From positions 3,287,331-3,351,330 of the forward strand of contig FN649736.1 in assembly GCA_000310025.1 (NCBI GenBank): 64,000 nt of DNA, read 5' to 3'. The notes below the pieces were generated by a model. It saw only the letters and a list, made by a program, of their open reading frames with translations, did not search any database and was not told where the DNA came from. Of this stretch, positions 46,432 to 58,494 are shown piece after piece. This DNA is from Ectocarpus siliculosus. Taxonomy: Eukaryota; Sar; Phaeophyceae; Ectocarpales; Ectocarpaceae. Each line of letters starts with the position of its first letter. Position 1 is the first letter of the stretch. A program made the position numbers and the translations under genes.

Positions 46432-47878
46432 ATTTGTCAAGTCTTTGGTCATGAGCTCTGCTCGGGTTTGATTTTTACTCACCCATCTTTGGGGAGCTGT
46501 CTGTAAGTGGTGCACACATCGGCATCGAAATATTTAGGTTCGTCGAGTCGGTTTTTTTCGAGATACCAGGGGCGATATCGGCGTAGTAGGTCCCAACCTC
46601 TACGTACAGTCCCGTAAATCTGAGACTTTTGCATCCCGGGCTAGTCCCAGGAATGCTGCTTTACTTCTGACCGCCATTTCTTCCTAAATATGACATGGAG
46701 CCAACCCCTAGCCAGAAGCTGTACAATAAACATGCGTTTGAGTACTACGAGGAGATGTGTTCGTTGGGGGGGGGGGGGGGGCGGAAGGGTTCGTTGTTCA
46801 GCGTGCGAACTATTCGAGGCGGAAGGAAATATCAAACTACATGAATACTGCTGTTCAGGTTGATATTTGTTTGAGCTTTTCACGCCCCCAATGGGCTCTG
46901 TTTGTTCATTTCCTGTTTGCCCGATTTGTACGTACATGTCGCCGGCGACGTCCTGACTGATTGCGTTTCAGACTCTGTTACGATGAAGAAGCAAGTGCCA
47001 TTTTCTTCTCTGGTTTGTTACTGAATTTTCTACAGATCTCGCGGTTGTTTTTTATTCCTCTGAATCCTTTCTATTTTCTCGGTGTTCGTGGTGTATACGT
47101 ATCCTATTGGGGTAGTCGGAATCGTATGGATGGTAGAAGGCATTCTGAGGAGAGAACCGCAATGGTGAAGGCAATTAGAACAACATAACGACAGCAGCAG
47201 CAACCACAACGCCCCCCCACCTGTTTGTTGTTTGTTTTCCATGTCCATCATCATCAGCAGTCAGATGCTTTTTGCGCGGAGCCTCATCTCACAACTAACG
47301 ATTGATTCTCGCGTGTGTACACATCAGACCTGCGATGTGTTACACTTTGTTTTCCTGCCCCCTGGCGTGAAGTGATGATCAGTTGGGCAACAAACTTGAG
47401 CTGCCCTATATGCCGCTACACGTACCGGTTGATCAACCAACCCAACGAGACCGACCGAGTGTTTTTTTTCGAGGATGGATCCAACTTGGAGGATCTTCTG
47501 TGTCTCGATATGATGGGGTAGTTACTCACAGAACGCAGGTAGGCGAATAAATGCGCTCACCTCTGCAAAATATTGGCGGACTGACCATATCGCATACAAG
47601 AAGGGGACATCAATATTACAACGGTACACAGAGGGGAGGGACGTCAGTCATGTCTGCAACGCGACTTGTGAAACTTGAAACCATAAAAAAAAAAAAACTG
47701 AAAGCGGTGTGTCGATGCGTTTCCGTCGGTCTCTCTTTTTTTTTTTGAGAAAGATCATGCTGCATGTGCGCGCGTGCCCCCCTGCAAAACGCTGCCCTGC
47801 ACACCTGCACCCACTCGCTCACTTCACCTTCATCCTCTCTCTACACATCTCTTCTCTACACCACCAACCTCAAAGATC
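46432..47878. other. intergenic region, LHCF promoter side
   Basis: No gene was found. A plus frame at 47315-47521 contains CPICRYTYR but has only two Cys and no RING continuation. The last 60 bases before the LHCF start are CT-rich (CTCTCTCTACACATCTC), consistent with a transcription start and 5' UTR of a highly expressed gene. There is a G run at 46766-46782 and T/A runs near 47685-47745. Confidence 0.5.
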
Positions 47879-50373
47879 ATGCCTTCCATGAAGTCCGCTG
47901 TTGTGGCTGGTGCCTTCGCCGCCGGCGCCCAGGCCTTCGTGGCCCCGAGGTAAGAGCCCTCGCCCTTGAGGATGGTTGACACGCGACACGCGACCAACTA
48001 CAGAGAAAATCGTGGTTGAATGATGAGTGCGTGTTGGAATGCGTGGGAGGATGATGGATTGTTCAACGATGATGGGATGGATGACGGCGAGCCATGTGCC
48101 GATCGATGAAGGAACAGGTTGGTTGTGCTACGCGCGCGGCTGGCTGTGCCACCGTCACTGGCTTGCGTTTGTCTTCTGCACGTCCCCTCCGTAGTTTGAA
48201 CAGCGATCTTGGCGCCAAGTGGCTCCTCTCTCCAGACCAAAGCGGGAACAAAATTAAATGCGCCGCGTTTGTCTCGGCTTGCCCCAGGGCTCCCTGCCTG
48301 CTCGCGGCATTGCATCGCTCAGCTATTTAGCGAAGCACAAGTTGGAACCGGCGCGTGAGCGTATCGACTGCTACCCTGGTCACGTGCATATGAGCGCTTC
48401 ATTACGTGTGCCGGGCTGGCAACTGCTGTTGTCCACCACCTCTTGACAATGGTCTGTAGCCTTCTAGAAGTAATGTATGCGCATGTATGTACAGCAGCAG
48501 ACAACAACGTGTGGTAGACTTGAAAGTTGCATGCGCATGTTGTGATCTATGCTACAACGATGTACCCTGTTCCAGCGGCAAACCCAACTGCCACCAATCC
48601 CTCACTCTCAGCTTCGCGTTACCTGACACATCACCACGGGCATGCAGAGCCTGCTATTGCTATTTACCGCTGAGCGCAATGTTGTTGACACCAAGCTAGC
48701 TCCTGCTAGAACTGAGAGGGTACGCTGTCATCGCCAAGTTTGTTGCTTGGTGTTGTTGCTTGGGGAACCTTGCTCTTGGGTGTAGATGGCCAACCTGCGT
48801 ACCTTGTGTTAGAGGGAGGGAGCGCGACAGCCTCTTTCTTTGTGTACACACGCATAGATGGGTAGATAGGTGAACTCTAAAGCGCCATGAAACGTCTCGG
48901 AAAACATAGACATACCCCGACAGAGAACGTAGGGCGAGGCAGGGTTACGCTGATCCGTGTGTGGTGCTGCCTCAACATACATCTGAGACTCTTTCACGCT
49001 TTCATGCACATTTTTTCTTGTCCTTTCTCGAACCGCTGATGTTCAATCAGCAGAGTGTGGGGGGTTCTTGGCTCTCTTTGTGGCTATGGACGGTCGTGTT
49101 TGGTATTACTACATGAGCATCAAAGTTATAGATGCCCGTGGTGCGTAGATTCACATTTCCTTCGTATCTTCTTCTCTGTTGCACCATGAGGAAAAAAACC
49201 GGTTGCACACTTGTAGTTTCAAATGTGATGACGTGTCCCTTCCGTTGGATTGGCGAAATTTTTGGAGCTGGCTCTCTGTTCTCTTGTTCTTTGGAAGCCC
49301 TCACGTGTGTGCACCTGACCTGTGTGCATGTCCAGTATCAAATCAACACAACCGGCCGTACGTGCCACAAGCTTTTCCCCAACAAGCTGTACTTGATGCA
49401 CAGACATGAATTCTACAAATACATACCAGTACTTTGTGTGAGTTCTGTACACCCAGTCGAACAAAACAAGTCTGAGCGCGTTTTTTTTTGCGTAGTGCCG
49501 CTCGTGGCCCGAGATAATGTTTTTTCACAACCGAAGCAGGGGTTCCCAGCAGTCGCAACCAACTCGTCATCCCTGTCCGGCCAGGACCACGAATTACGTG
49601 CCACATCGGGATTTTTTCGTGACTTCCGACTGTTTTTTTTTTTTCTCTGCGCTCTGTTCGTTTTTTTTTTTGTGTCACCGCAGTATGAAGTCGGTCAGTA
49701 CACGCCTTTTTTGAGCAAAATAGTTCCTGTAACTGACCGGTTGCTTACACCCCCCTCCCCCCCTGGCCTCTACCCCAGCGCCTTCAACGGTGCCGCCCTC
49801 ACCACCGCGGCCAAGTCGTCCTCGGCCATGAAGATGTCCTTCGAGTCCGAGATCGGCGCGCAGCCCCCCCTCGGATTCTGGGACCCGCTCGGCCTCCTCG
49901 AGGACGCGGACCAGGAGCGGTTCGAGCGCCTCCGCTACGTGGAGGTGAAGCACGGCCGCATTGCTATGCTCGCCATCGCCGGCCACCTGACCCAGCAGAA
50001 CACCCGCCTCCCCGGCATGCTCTCCAACTCGGCCAACCTGTCCTTCGCCGACATGCCCAACGGTGTGGCCGCCCTCTCCAAGATCCCCCCGGCGGGCCTC
50101 GCCCAGATCTTCGCGTTCATCGGCTTCCTCGAGCTGGCCGTGATGAAGAACGTGGAGGGCTCCTTCCCCGGTGACTTCACCCTCGGCGGCAACCCCTTCG
50201 GGTCCTCGTGGGACGCCATGTCCGAGGAGACCCAGGCCTCCAAGCGCGCGATCGAGCTCAACAACGGCCGCGCCGCGCAGATGGGCATCCTCGCCCTCAT
50301 GGTGCACGAGGAGCTCAACAACAAGCCGTACGTCATCAACGACCTCCTCGGCGCGGGCTACACCTTCAACTAA
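47879..50373 (+). CDS. LHCF: fucoxanthin chlorophyll a/c-binding protein (LHCF type)
   Basis: A light-harvesting antenna protein of the plastid thylakoid that binds chlorophyll a/c and fucoxanthin. Exon 1 (47879-47949) encodes MPSMKSAVVAGAFAAG and AQAFVAP, a signal peptide plus the ASAFAP-like motif typical of heterokont plastid targeting. Exon 2 (49779-50373) joins after a 1.83 kb intron with the codon AG|C, giving 221 residues. Helix 1 carries the chlorophyll-binding E..HGR (YVEVKHGRIAML; Glu79, His82, Arg84). Helix 3 carries E..NGR (IELNNGRAAQMG; Glu183, Asn186, Arg188). Helix 2 lies in IFAFIGFLELAVM. LGFWDPLGL before helix 1 is the usual N-terminal signature. The length and single intron after the presequence fit the family. 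Codon use is strongly C/G-ending, as in a highly expressed gene. Confidence 0.95.
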
Positions 50374-52762
50374 GCTACGATGGACACGTTTTTCGGACTT
50401 TTCACTGCCGCGACCACCCCTTGTGCAGCTTGTTGGGGTTGTTGTTAATTTCTGTCCCAGTTTGTTAAGGGAGTGCGGTTAGCGGCATTTTGTTTTAGTC
50501 CACTTTTTTTTTAGAGACTGACTTCCGCGTTTTGGTCGAAACAATTAAAAGGCGGGAGGAGTTCTTCTGTCCTCTTGTCGTTTTTCACATGCTTCGCTGG
50601 CGGCACGCCCGCGCTGCGTGTTTTTTAAGATGACGCGCAACAATGTATTGTGTGTTTTTTCGGCCCCACTGCTGTGTTACGCCGTTATTTTTTGTCGGCT
50701 GGGTGGGTTCTGGGGCGCGTGGTTGGCGAAATTGAGTGAGGGCGTCCCTATTCGCGACCCCGCTCTCCTGTGTAGGTTTGTAGCGGTGTGCCTTCGTGCC
50801 CGACTGCAAGCTTGCCTTGCGTAAAAGCGCTTATACGGCCTGACGTGGATTTTTTTATGCTTTGTTTCTGTGTGCGACGAAGCAGAGAATGGTTGTCGGC
50901 GGTACGGGGATAGGGAAGAAGCAAGCGCAGAAACCTCACGTGTTGCACGTACCGTTGGTAGCACACGTCGTAGAGAGGATAATCCACGTTTTTACGATGA
51001 TTCTGGAAATTTCTTGCCTTCTTGCTTTGGGTGAAACCCCACGCAAGAATCTTGACGGACGCCTTCGGGCACGCAGACGGCGGAAAGACCCATTGATATA
51101 TGGCGGCGTCGCTGTCAATTTTGATGCCAGGTCCTGTTATTTTTCTCTTGGAGGACAGCGAACAACCTGCCATCAAGAAGATGACGTTTTTGTTTCCGCT
51201 CTTCGCGCACGCACGCGTCGTTGCTGTCGCTGGTCGTGCCACAAATGGTCCTTGACGACGAATGAATTCGTTGACCAAAGCAAGACACAAACAATCTTGT
51301 GCCGACAAAATGGCGCCCCTTGCTTTTTCTTGTGGTTCCCTACTTCAGCCCTCTATACACACCCGAAACAGGGTTCATGTAGATGCACCAAGCACATGTC
51401 GGTCGTACATTCTCACTTGATTTGAGTCCGAATTCATTAGTTTTTAGAGTGCGCCGTCACAGGGGGAATATCCCTGGAGGATGCCGAGATTTTGAACCCG
51501 GGTTCTCCACCGAAATCAACTTCTATCTGTGTTGGTCCCTTGCTAACGTGAAAAAAAAGATGGAAACAAACGTCCATGTTGAACGTTGATATCTCCACAC
51601 ACCACCGCTCGCTGTGGTTTTAGACTAGTTGTGTTTGGGTGAACGAATGGACTACTTGTGCGTCGTCTAGACAAGAGACGAGCTGGACCCAATACAAATA
51701 GAAGCGTGAACCATATGGGGGAAATCACATCGCTTCTTATCATTTCCTCTTATTATTATTGATCCTGCAGATCCTAGTTTTTGTGTCACGACCTGGTGCC
51801 AGGCCCCAAGAATGGTCACATTGTCATCATTTCATTGTTGTTTGTTTTGTTGTTGTAAACCGTTCCGATCTCTCTCTAACCAGTACCTTCATATGTATGT
51901 CCGTACTGATCCAACACTTTGACGCGGTCGATTCCCGTGGTCACAAACAAACTGGCCCCGAGGGGTCCGCAAGTCAATAGAAATCAACGACAGATGTTCT
52001 GGAGTCCTCCGCTCCCTCTGCGCGCTATGCGAGGTAACAACTGAGACTAGGAGTCCGCATCACGGGCCAGAGAGAAAGAGGTACACCCCCTTGGTTCAGT
52101 CTTGCTGCTTCACACGCAAGCAGAGACAAGGCCATCTGACACAGAAAAAGAGAGAAAAAAGAGCGACAAAGAGAAAGAAGAGAAAAAGAGAACAAAATTA
52201 AAGGAAACAGGAACGGAGACAGGAAGACGCAGGAAGACAGCGCGCGCCCCTCGGGCGGGGTGATGACATGTCCCCGCAGAGACAGACGCCGGTGAGCAAG
52301 AGCATTTTTTTTTTTTTTGCGGAGGAATTATCGGGAAGTCCGTGATCCCTCAGGAACACCGAAAAAGATACGATCTTCTCTCTCATCCAATAACCCTGCC
52401 TGCACAACCACACCCCAGCTCGGCCATGCCCACCGCACCCACAAGCAATGATCCCGATAAACGACCCTTGGTTGGTCGAGGCGTCAGCGCCGACACAGGA
52501 TCTCTCGGTGTAAGCTGGATGGGTACGTCGTGCTTGTGCCGGGAAGATGCTGAACGCGAGCTCGCCGCTTTAAGAGCTATACCAATGATACGTCGACAAG
52601 GCGAGAGAGTCATGCCTTGTAGTTTGTCTTGGTGGAAAAGTTGAAAGTCACCATATACTGGTCCTTTGAGATTTTTGTTGGCCTCGTCGCTCTCTGTGCG
52701 TCGAATCACTCACAGCAATACATACATGCAGCATCATGACGTTCTCTCTCTGTCTCTCTCTG

Positions 52763-52824
<62 letters not shown>

Positions 52825-53059
52825 CAGCTATCTACGCTACTTCTACAACCGAAGTCTGCCGTGGTTGTCAGGAGTTGACCTTCTACTCCAGAGTAATAAT
52901 ATCTAGGCACATGTATCTAGGCGTCTTGCCTGGATACGTGCCCGACCGATACGTCGGTCACAGCCACGCACCCCTTCTGGTGTGCATACATCCATACATC
53001 CATACTCGTGGTGGCTGATTCCCTTTTTGTTCCGTCCCTCTCGCTGTTGTTCAGTCATC
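50374..53059. other. intergenic region with CT microsatellite
   Basis: It begins with the T-rich 3' UTR of LHCF. Frames at 50748-51425 on either strand have no family motif. There is an A/G-rich stretch at 52140-52230 and a pyrimidine tract near 52370-52420 followed by ATGCCCACC at 52427. This could be an untranslated or alternative first exon of the next gene, but I could not link it. Confidence 0.45.
52741..52823 (+). repeat. CT microsatellite
   Basis: About 80 bp of (CT)n with TG and TT interruptions, in the LHCF to coiled-coil gene spacer, about 240 bp upstream of the predicted start at 53060. Confidence 0.95.
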
Positions 53060-56000
53060 ATGCCAAAGCCAATAAGGATGAAGGCAACAACGACACCACC
53101 CTCACAAGGTCGCGCAGCTAGCACCCGCCGATCTCGTCGACGACCACTCGTCTTGCCCGCCTTCATACCTGCAACAACAGCACGGACACCATCACCAGCG
53201 CGTGCCAATCTTCACGGCTGGCGGCGGGGGCTCACCACCGATCAGACGATCGAGGCACTTCAGGCAAGAGAGCACTCGCCCGGAGGTTAGATTTTTACGG
53301 CAGCAGTACGTCGTCGGGCGGAGCTGTCGAACAACATATTGCCTCGTTGGTCTGTACTTGTAGTCATTGTCGTTCGCGTCGTCGTCGTTGTCCTTGTAGT
53401 CGGTGTCATGTCAAAAACGTTGAAGTTAATATGATATTCTTACCTACTACTCTAAACGCAGGTCCGTGAACCCAACATGCAACAAAAGAAAAGAAATCCA
53501 ATCCACACATCCATTCAACACCCAGAGAAGTACCAAAACTCGCGACGAAACGACACTTACAAAAAAGCAGAAAAATGAACGGCAAAGTGACCGCGATACA
53601 TCAGAGAGCCCATTGCTCAATCACTCGGAAGCTCAAAGCAGCCTACATACCGCCCACCAATAGGAGTACTGCTGCTGAGACGTGTCGCCGTCAAGTTGAT
53701 GCAATCGCTTTCACAGTAGACTGTTACTCCCTCGAACCAAGTACAGCGGTAATAATACACTCGGTGTCTTGATGCATCACCGTTCTTGGTATGCCTTAAT
53801 TTCAAACGTGTATTGGCAGGAAGAATCCAGAGCTCTTCATCAAGCGCTTTTTCCCAACGGCGGCGGAAGTACAAAACAGCCTGACTACAGGCGCGCAGAG
53901 TGCTCGATGGACAACCTGGACGGCCTGGAGAGCGCCCTGTGGGAAGCCCACGGTCGCGAGGCTCGGGCGGCGGTGCTCTTAGAGACACGGAATCTGCGGG
54001 TACGTACAATAACCCATGCGGGTGGTGCCAACACGTGTTTCGCGTTAAGGCCCTGCTTGTAGCTGTCCCATGCCTCGTTTTCCCGGTGCAAGACTATGCA
54101 AAAAATACAGCAGGTTCGAGAGCTGAAGCATGAAATTGATGCATGAATTGTTTTCCGACGTGGTGACCTCGAGAAGTCGAGCAGGGGCTGGCTGTCGGGC
54201 ACGCATTTTCTTCTTCCATCCACACGAAGATCCCATGGGAAGTTCATCGTTGTTCTATTCTGCCGCACGGTTCCTTCTATTTCCCTTCCCCTCATTGCTG
54301 CCTACCAAACAACACACTCCCTCCTCGCGCCTCCAGCGAACTCACGCGAGTGAGCGAGCGGCCCTCGAGGCCGACCTACAGCGGAGGAGGGAACGACTGG
54401 AGGAGGCCTGCAGCAGGCAAGTCCGCACACTTCTGCAGGCGCACAATGAGCAGCTGACACAGGTGGACCCGACAGCCTTTGCCACCGCAGTTGGAGACGG
54501 CGGCGGAAGTCGCGAAGACAAAGTGAAACATGATGAGCCGCCGCCTATGACAACGACAGATTCTGTAGAAATACGACCATTGGCAGGGGCGGCGGCACCT
54601 GAGGCGGGTACACGGTCGTCAGAGACCATCGGTATTCCTGCTGCTACCCTTCCGACCGTTGCCGAGTGTCTGCAAGAAGCAGGGCGACAAGAAGAAGCAC
54701 AGACGAAAGACGGTCAGAAGGAGCAAAGGTTCGGACACGAAAGTTTGCCAAGAACTCGTCATGAGAAGTTGCAACTGCCATTCGCCGGGATGGGATCGGC
54801 GGCACCGGTGGTGGCGACAGCGGTGACAGGGGCGGTGGTGGTGGATCGTACACGAAGCAACAGGGAACTGGTTGGGCTCAGAAGCGACCTGGGTAGGCAC
54901 CTTGCAGCGGTGGCGCACGTCGTCGACCGAGGCCGGTACTTGAAGGAAGCCACCAGGGTCATGCGCGAGATAGAGGAACTGGAGGCTCGGGACAAGGTGG
55001 AGGTCGGGGTGTGTGTTCGGTTTCGTGTTGTCTGAAAATAATGGAGCTGCTGTGATCGATGAGTAAGGTCCCGCTTCCGAGTATTGTGTGGAGCTCAAGA
55101 ATACCGACAGCCCGCCAACCGACCTACCGGTTTGTTTACGAGACGCCCGATATATCTACGGGCTAAGGCTCGATCCGTGTTTGGCGCCGCGCTGGAAACT
55201 CGTAGGCCAGTCGCCCACAAATGAAGTACACGCGGAACTGTTTAAAGCTTCTCGTCCGTCCTTCTCAACTTCTGACGAGCCGCAGAGAAACTAAATGAGC
55301 AATGGTTCATGAAACACGTGCAGCAGGGACCTATTCGATTTAACGGCATCTATAGGCTTGATGGTTGCGCATCGGTGCCACTGGTTTCGAAAAGTGACTA
55401 CATGGCCTCTGCTATGGCGATCGAACGCAACATGCTCCACAGACCAACGCTCGTGGAGGATTCGGAACAATCAGCCTGGAGAAGGCCACCCTCCTGCAGA
55501 AGCAAGCGCAAGCGAAGGAGGTTCAAGCAGACAAACATAATCGGCTGCGGCGGGCTCTCGAGAGCTTGGGAGCCGAGGAGCTTCGCCTCCTGTCCGCCCG
55601 ACAGAAGGGCTCCCTCGGCCGTCTCGCCGCCCGCAGCCGAGAGGGAACACGCCGCCGGCAGATGGAACTCCGCGGTAAGCTGGCGGTGGTCAAGCGCTCC
55701 ATCGCGCGCGAGTGGAGAGAACACAACAGAAGCCAGTGCCGCCGCAGTGGTGGCCTGTTGTCTAGTGATGATGTGGATGAGGGCGCCAGTCGGACAAGGA
55801 GGGCCGCAACAAGCCGTGGAGGCGGCGGCGGCGGCGGCGGTAGCATGGCGTCTTCAGCGGGTCAACAGCAAGATCCTGTACACGGGAAGAAGCGCGGTGG
55901 CGGGGACACGGGAACAGACGTGTCCGATGTCGGCGAGAGAGAGGCCGAGGTAGATATGATAGAGGAAGGGGAAGGAGACGCAGGTATCGAAACGGGAGGC

Positions 56001-56897
56001 GGCACCGAGAGGGGGGCGGAAGAGGCGGGGGCAGGAACTGGAAAGGCTGAAGGACCAAGCGGAGGAATATCGGCCACAGGCGTTAGCCTCGTACTCTCGG
56101 GGAACCACGGGCCGGATCACGTGGAGTGCACCACTGGTAGGCTACCCCTCGATACTGTTGCTGCAGCTGTGGTCCAAGGCAAGTCTGAAAATGGAACCGG
56201 AACAGCCCCCGATCTCGAATCCGGCACAAACAAGGCACAAGCTAAAGGTCCGACAGCGGTGCCGGCGACACAGTCAAATCAGCCTCCAGCACCCACCGCG
56301 GGGTTCACCAGTAGGGCTAGCAAGGACCGCGGAGAACGGCGGCTGCGAAGAAGACGAAAGCGGGTCGCCGCCCGTGCTGCAGCGGCGTATCTTGTGTCTG
56401 CCGCGGACACTTCTTTGCCCAAAGACACTGCTGACGATGCCCTTACTGCTGGTGGTGGGACTTTCGGCGTCCTGAGCGAGGAGGAAGCACAGGCTCTTGC
56501 GGCGCTTGGAAGGGGGGCTCCGAGCGATGCCCGTCTGCTGCTTTTGGCATCCTCGCCGTCCCCAGCGCGGGACGGTCGGCAGCAGCGTCAACTTGAGCCG
56601 TCATCACGGGCCTACCAAGGCTTAGTGTTGCACGGGGAGAGCGAGCAAACGGCCGAAGTACAACGTGATGGCTTCGAGATCGGTGACTATCATGGCAACG
56701 GAGACGTTGGTGATGATTACGTTCTCGGCATTGGGGGCGTGAGCGGCGGCGGCACCACCACCAGTAATAGCACCAAGCGCGGGGGATATTTGGAAGAGGT
56801 GTTGGACAGCGCCATGGACAAGCTCGCCAGGGAGATCCAAGCCGAGGAGGACTTGTCGCGTCGGCGACTGGGGATGACCCCAGTGCCATCATGGTGA
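53060..56897 (+). CDS. coiled-coil protein of unknown function, 4 exons
   Basis: Not recognised. Exons: 53060-53263, 53820-53999, 54337-54996, 55443-56897. All junctions are phase 0, giving 832 residues. The first intron uses a GC donor (CAG|GCAAGA); the others are GT-AG. The N-terminal about 60 residues are basic and Thr/Ser/Arg-rich. Residues about 62-190 are predicted helical (TIEALQEESRALHQ, LDGLESALWEAHGREARA, ERAALEADLQRRRERLEEAC). Further helical segments lie near 310-345 (LKEATRVMREIEELEARDK) and 355-420 (LEKATLLQKQAQAKEVQA, LRRALESLGAEELRLL). After that come long Gly/Ser/acidic low-complexity stretches, a basic cluster (RRLRRRRKRVAARAAAA) and a final helix (YLEEVLDSAMDKLAREIQAE). The architecture suits a structural or cytoskeleton-associated protein. 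It converges with the glycosyltransferase gene. Confidence 0.7.
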
Positions 56898-58494
56898 CCA
56901 ACTGTTTTGCCAGACAACGGCGTGTTCATGGTCGACTCACTCCTTAATGCTAAAAAAGTACCAAAAGTGTACGACAATGGTCGGATTTACTGTAGCTAGC
57001 CCTGGTTGGTGGGCGACGTCATCCACCAACCACCCTACATGACTACTTCGTATATCTCAGCGTCCACACCTCGCCAAAGAATCCGCTGTCATGTGAGCGC
57101 CAATTTCGGGCCTGATTTTCTTCCGCAGCGCGGGTCTGCACAGCTGAAGTGGCACATACACAAGCACCTCGTCGCGCACGCCATGAGACGTGACAAGAAA
57201 AAAAAATCGATGTCAGATAACAGCAGCGTGGAACATGACCGCGACTGCACTTGACACAGACACACATACTAGCTCATGTCGCTGGTATTTTCTTTTTTTT
57301 CTCCCATCATTGGACTCTGTCGTCTGCCCCTCTGGCCCCCATCCTCCACTTCTACTAGCTAGACGACCCAACCGGGGTCACATAGGAGGGGGGGGTTGGA
57401 CCCCCTCCTGCGGTTTCTGCCTGAGATATTTTAATTGCGAGAAGGGTGCAGCAATCCCTTCCCTCGCGACTTATGAAATCGATGTAGTTTACTAACTTGT
57501 ACCCGAAGGCCCTGGTCTACAAAGGAAAGTGGCCACCCCCCTGCGTGACCCTGGATGGTGCGTCGTAAATGACCCCAATGGTGAAAAGCAATAACATGTT
57601 TACGCTAGGGTAGGCGGGATGCCAGCACATTCTTACAACAAACATGAAGCGATATAAATTACAGTAGCCATGCCAGGATACCCGTGGTTTGCCCTTACCA
57701 TCACCTGTCGTTTGTGGTGATGCGTGACTTTTGCATACATGACCCCACCCCCCTACCCCGCGCATAATCGGAAAAAGAAGACGAGACGAAGCAACCTTGA
57801 ACGAGCCGTCGAAAGAGTCAGCGCCCAAGAGACGACAATAACCTAACACCGCAAAAAAGAAAAAGCAAGCAAATTTTGCGTAGAGAAACTACGCACAGGA
57901 ACGTGAATTGAGTACATGATACCGCACATATATGCACATTGAGTTCAAATCCCGGAGGCAAAACTGTGGATACAGAAAGAGGCCTTCCATGCATCTGGAA
58001 TACCTAAACCCTTCTTACACGAAAATGTCGGTCTCACTTCATCCATCAACCTAACGTACGTACTAGAAACCTCCGACCCGGTGTCACGCACAAGAATGGG
58101 GAGATTTCCCGAGATTCCACAGGTCACGCCGCGGCCATTCTCGACGAAACTACGCGCGCAGTGGCGGAGATTCCCTGCTACGTTAACGGACAACAGAAAC
58201 CAACACGAGCAACAACACCAACAACAACAACAAAAGAAGACTCGCGCGCATCGCTGTCCCACGCAAGCAACAAGACGTGTACAACACCCCCGCCGAGAAA
58301 AATTGCGGGCTATGTCGGCCCACTACGTTTTTCAGGCATGGAGCAGTCTTGAAACGCAACAACGATAAACGATGCCAACTCCGTTGGTGTACAACCAAGC
58401 TTGTGGTGAGAATTGCAAGAAGATATCCTCGTAGTTAATAAAAGAAAAAAAAAGTTCTGAGTACCATGATCGTGGAAATGGCGGTGGTGTGGCA
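56898..58494. other. spacer between convergent genes
   Basis: Holds the 3' ends of the coiled-coil gene (+) and the glycosyltransferase gene (-). The A-rich stretch near 58435-58460 lies just past the minus-strand stop, on its 3' UTR side. No other coding sequence was found. Confidence 0.5.

Noticed and set aside
47315-47521. Plus frame with CPICRYTYR, a possible RING finger fragment
   Set aside because: Only one C..C pair and no further Cys/His ligands. It lies alone between two genes.
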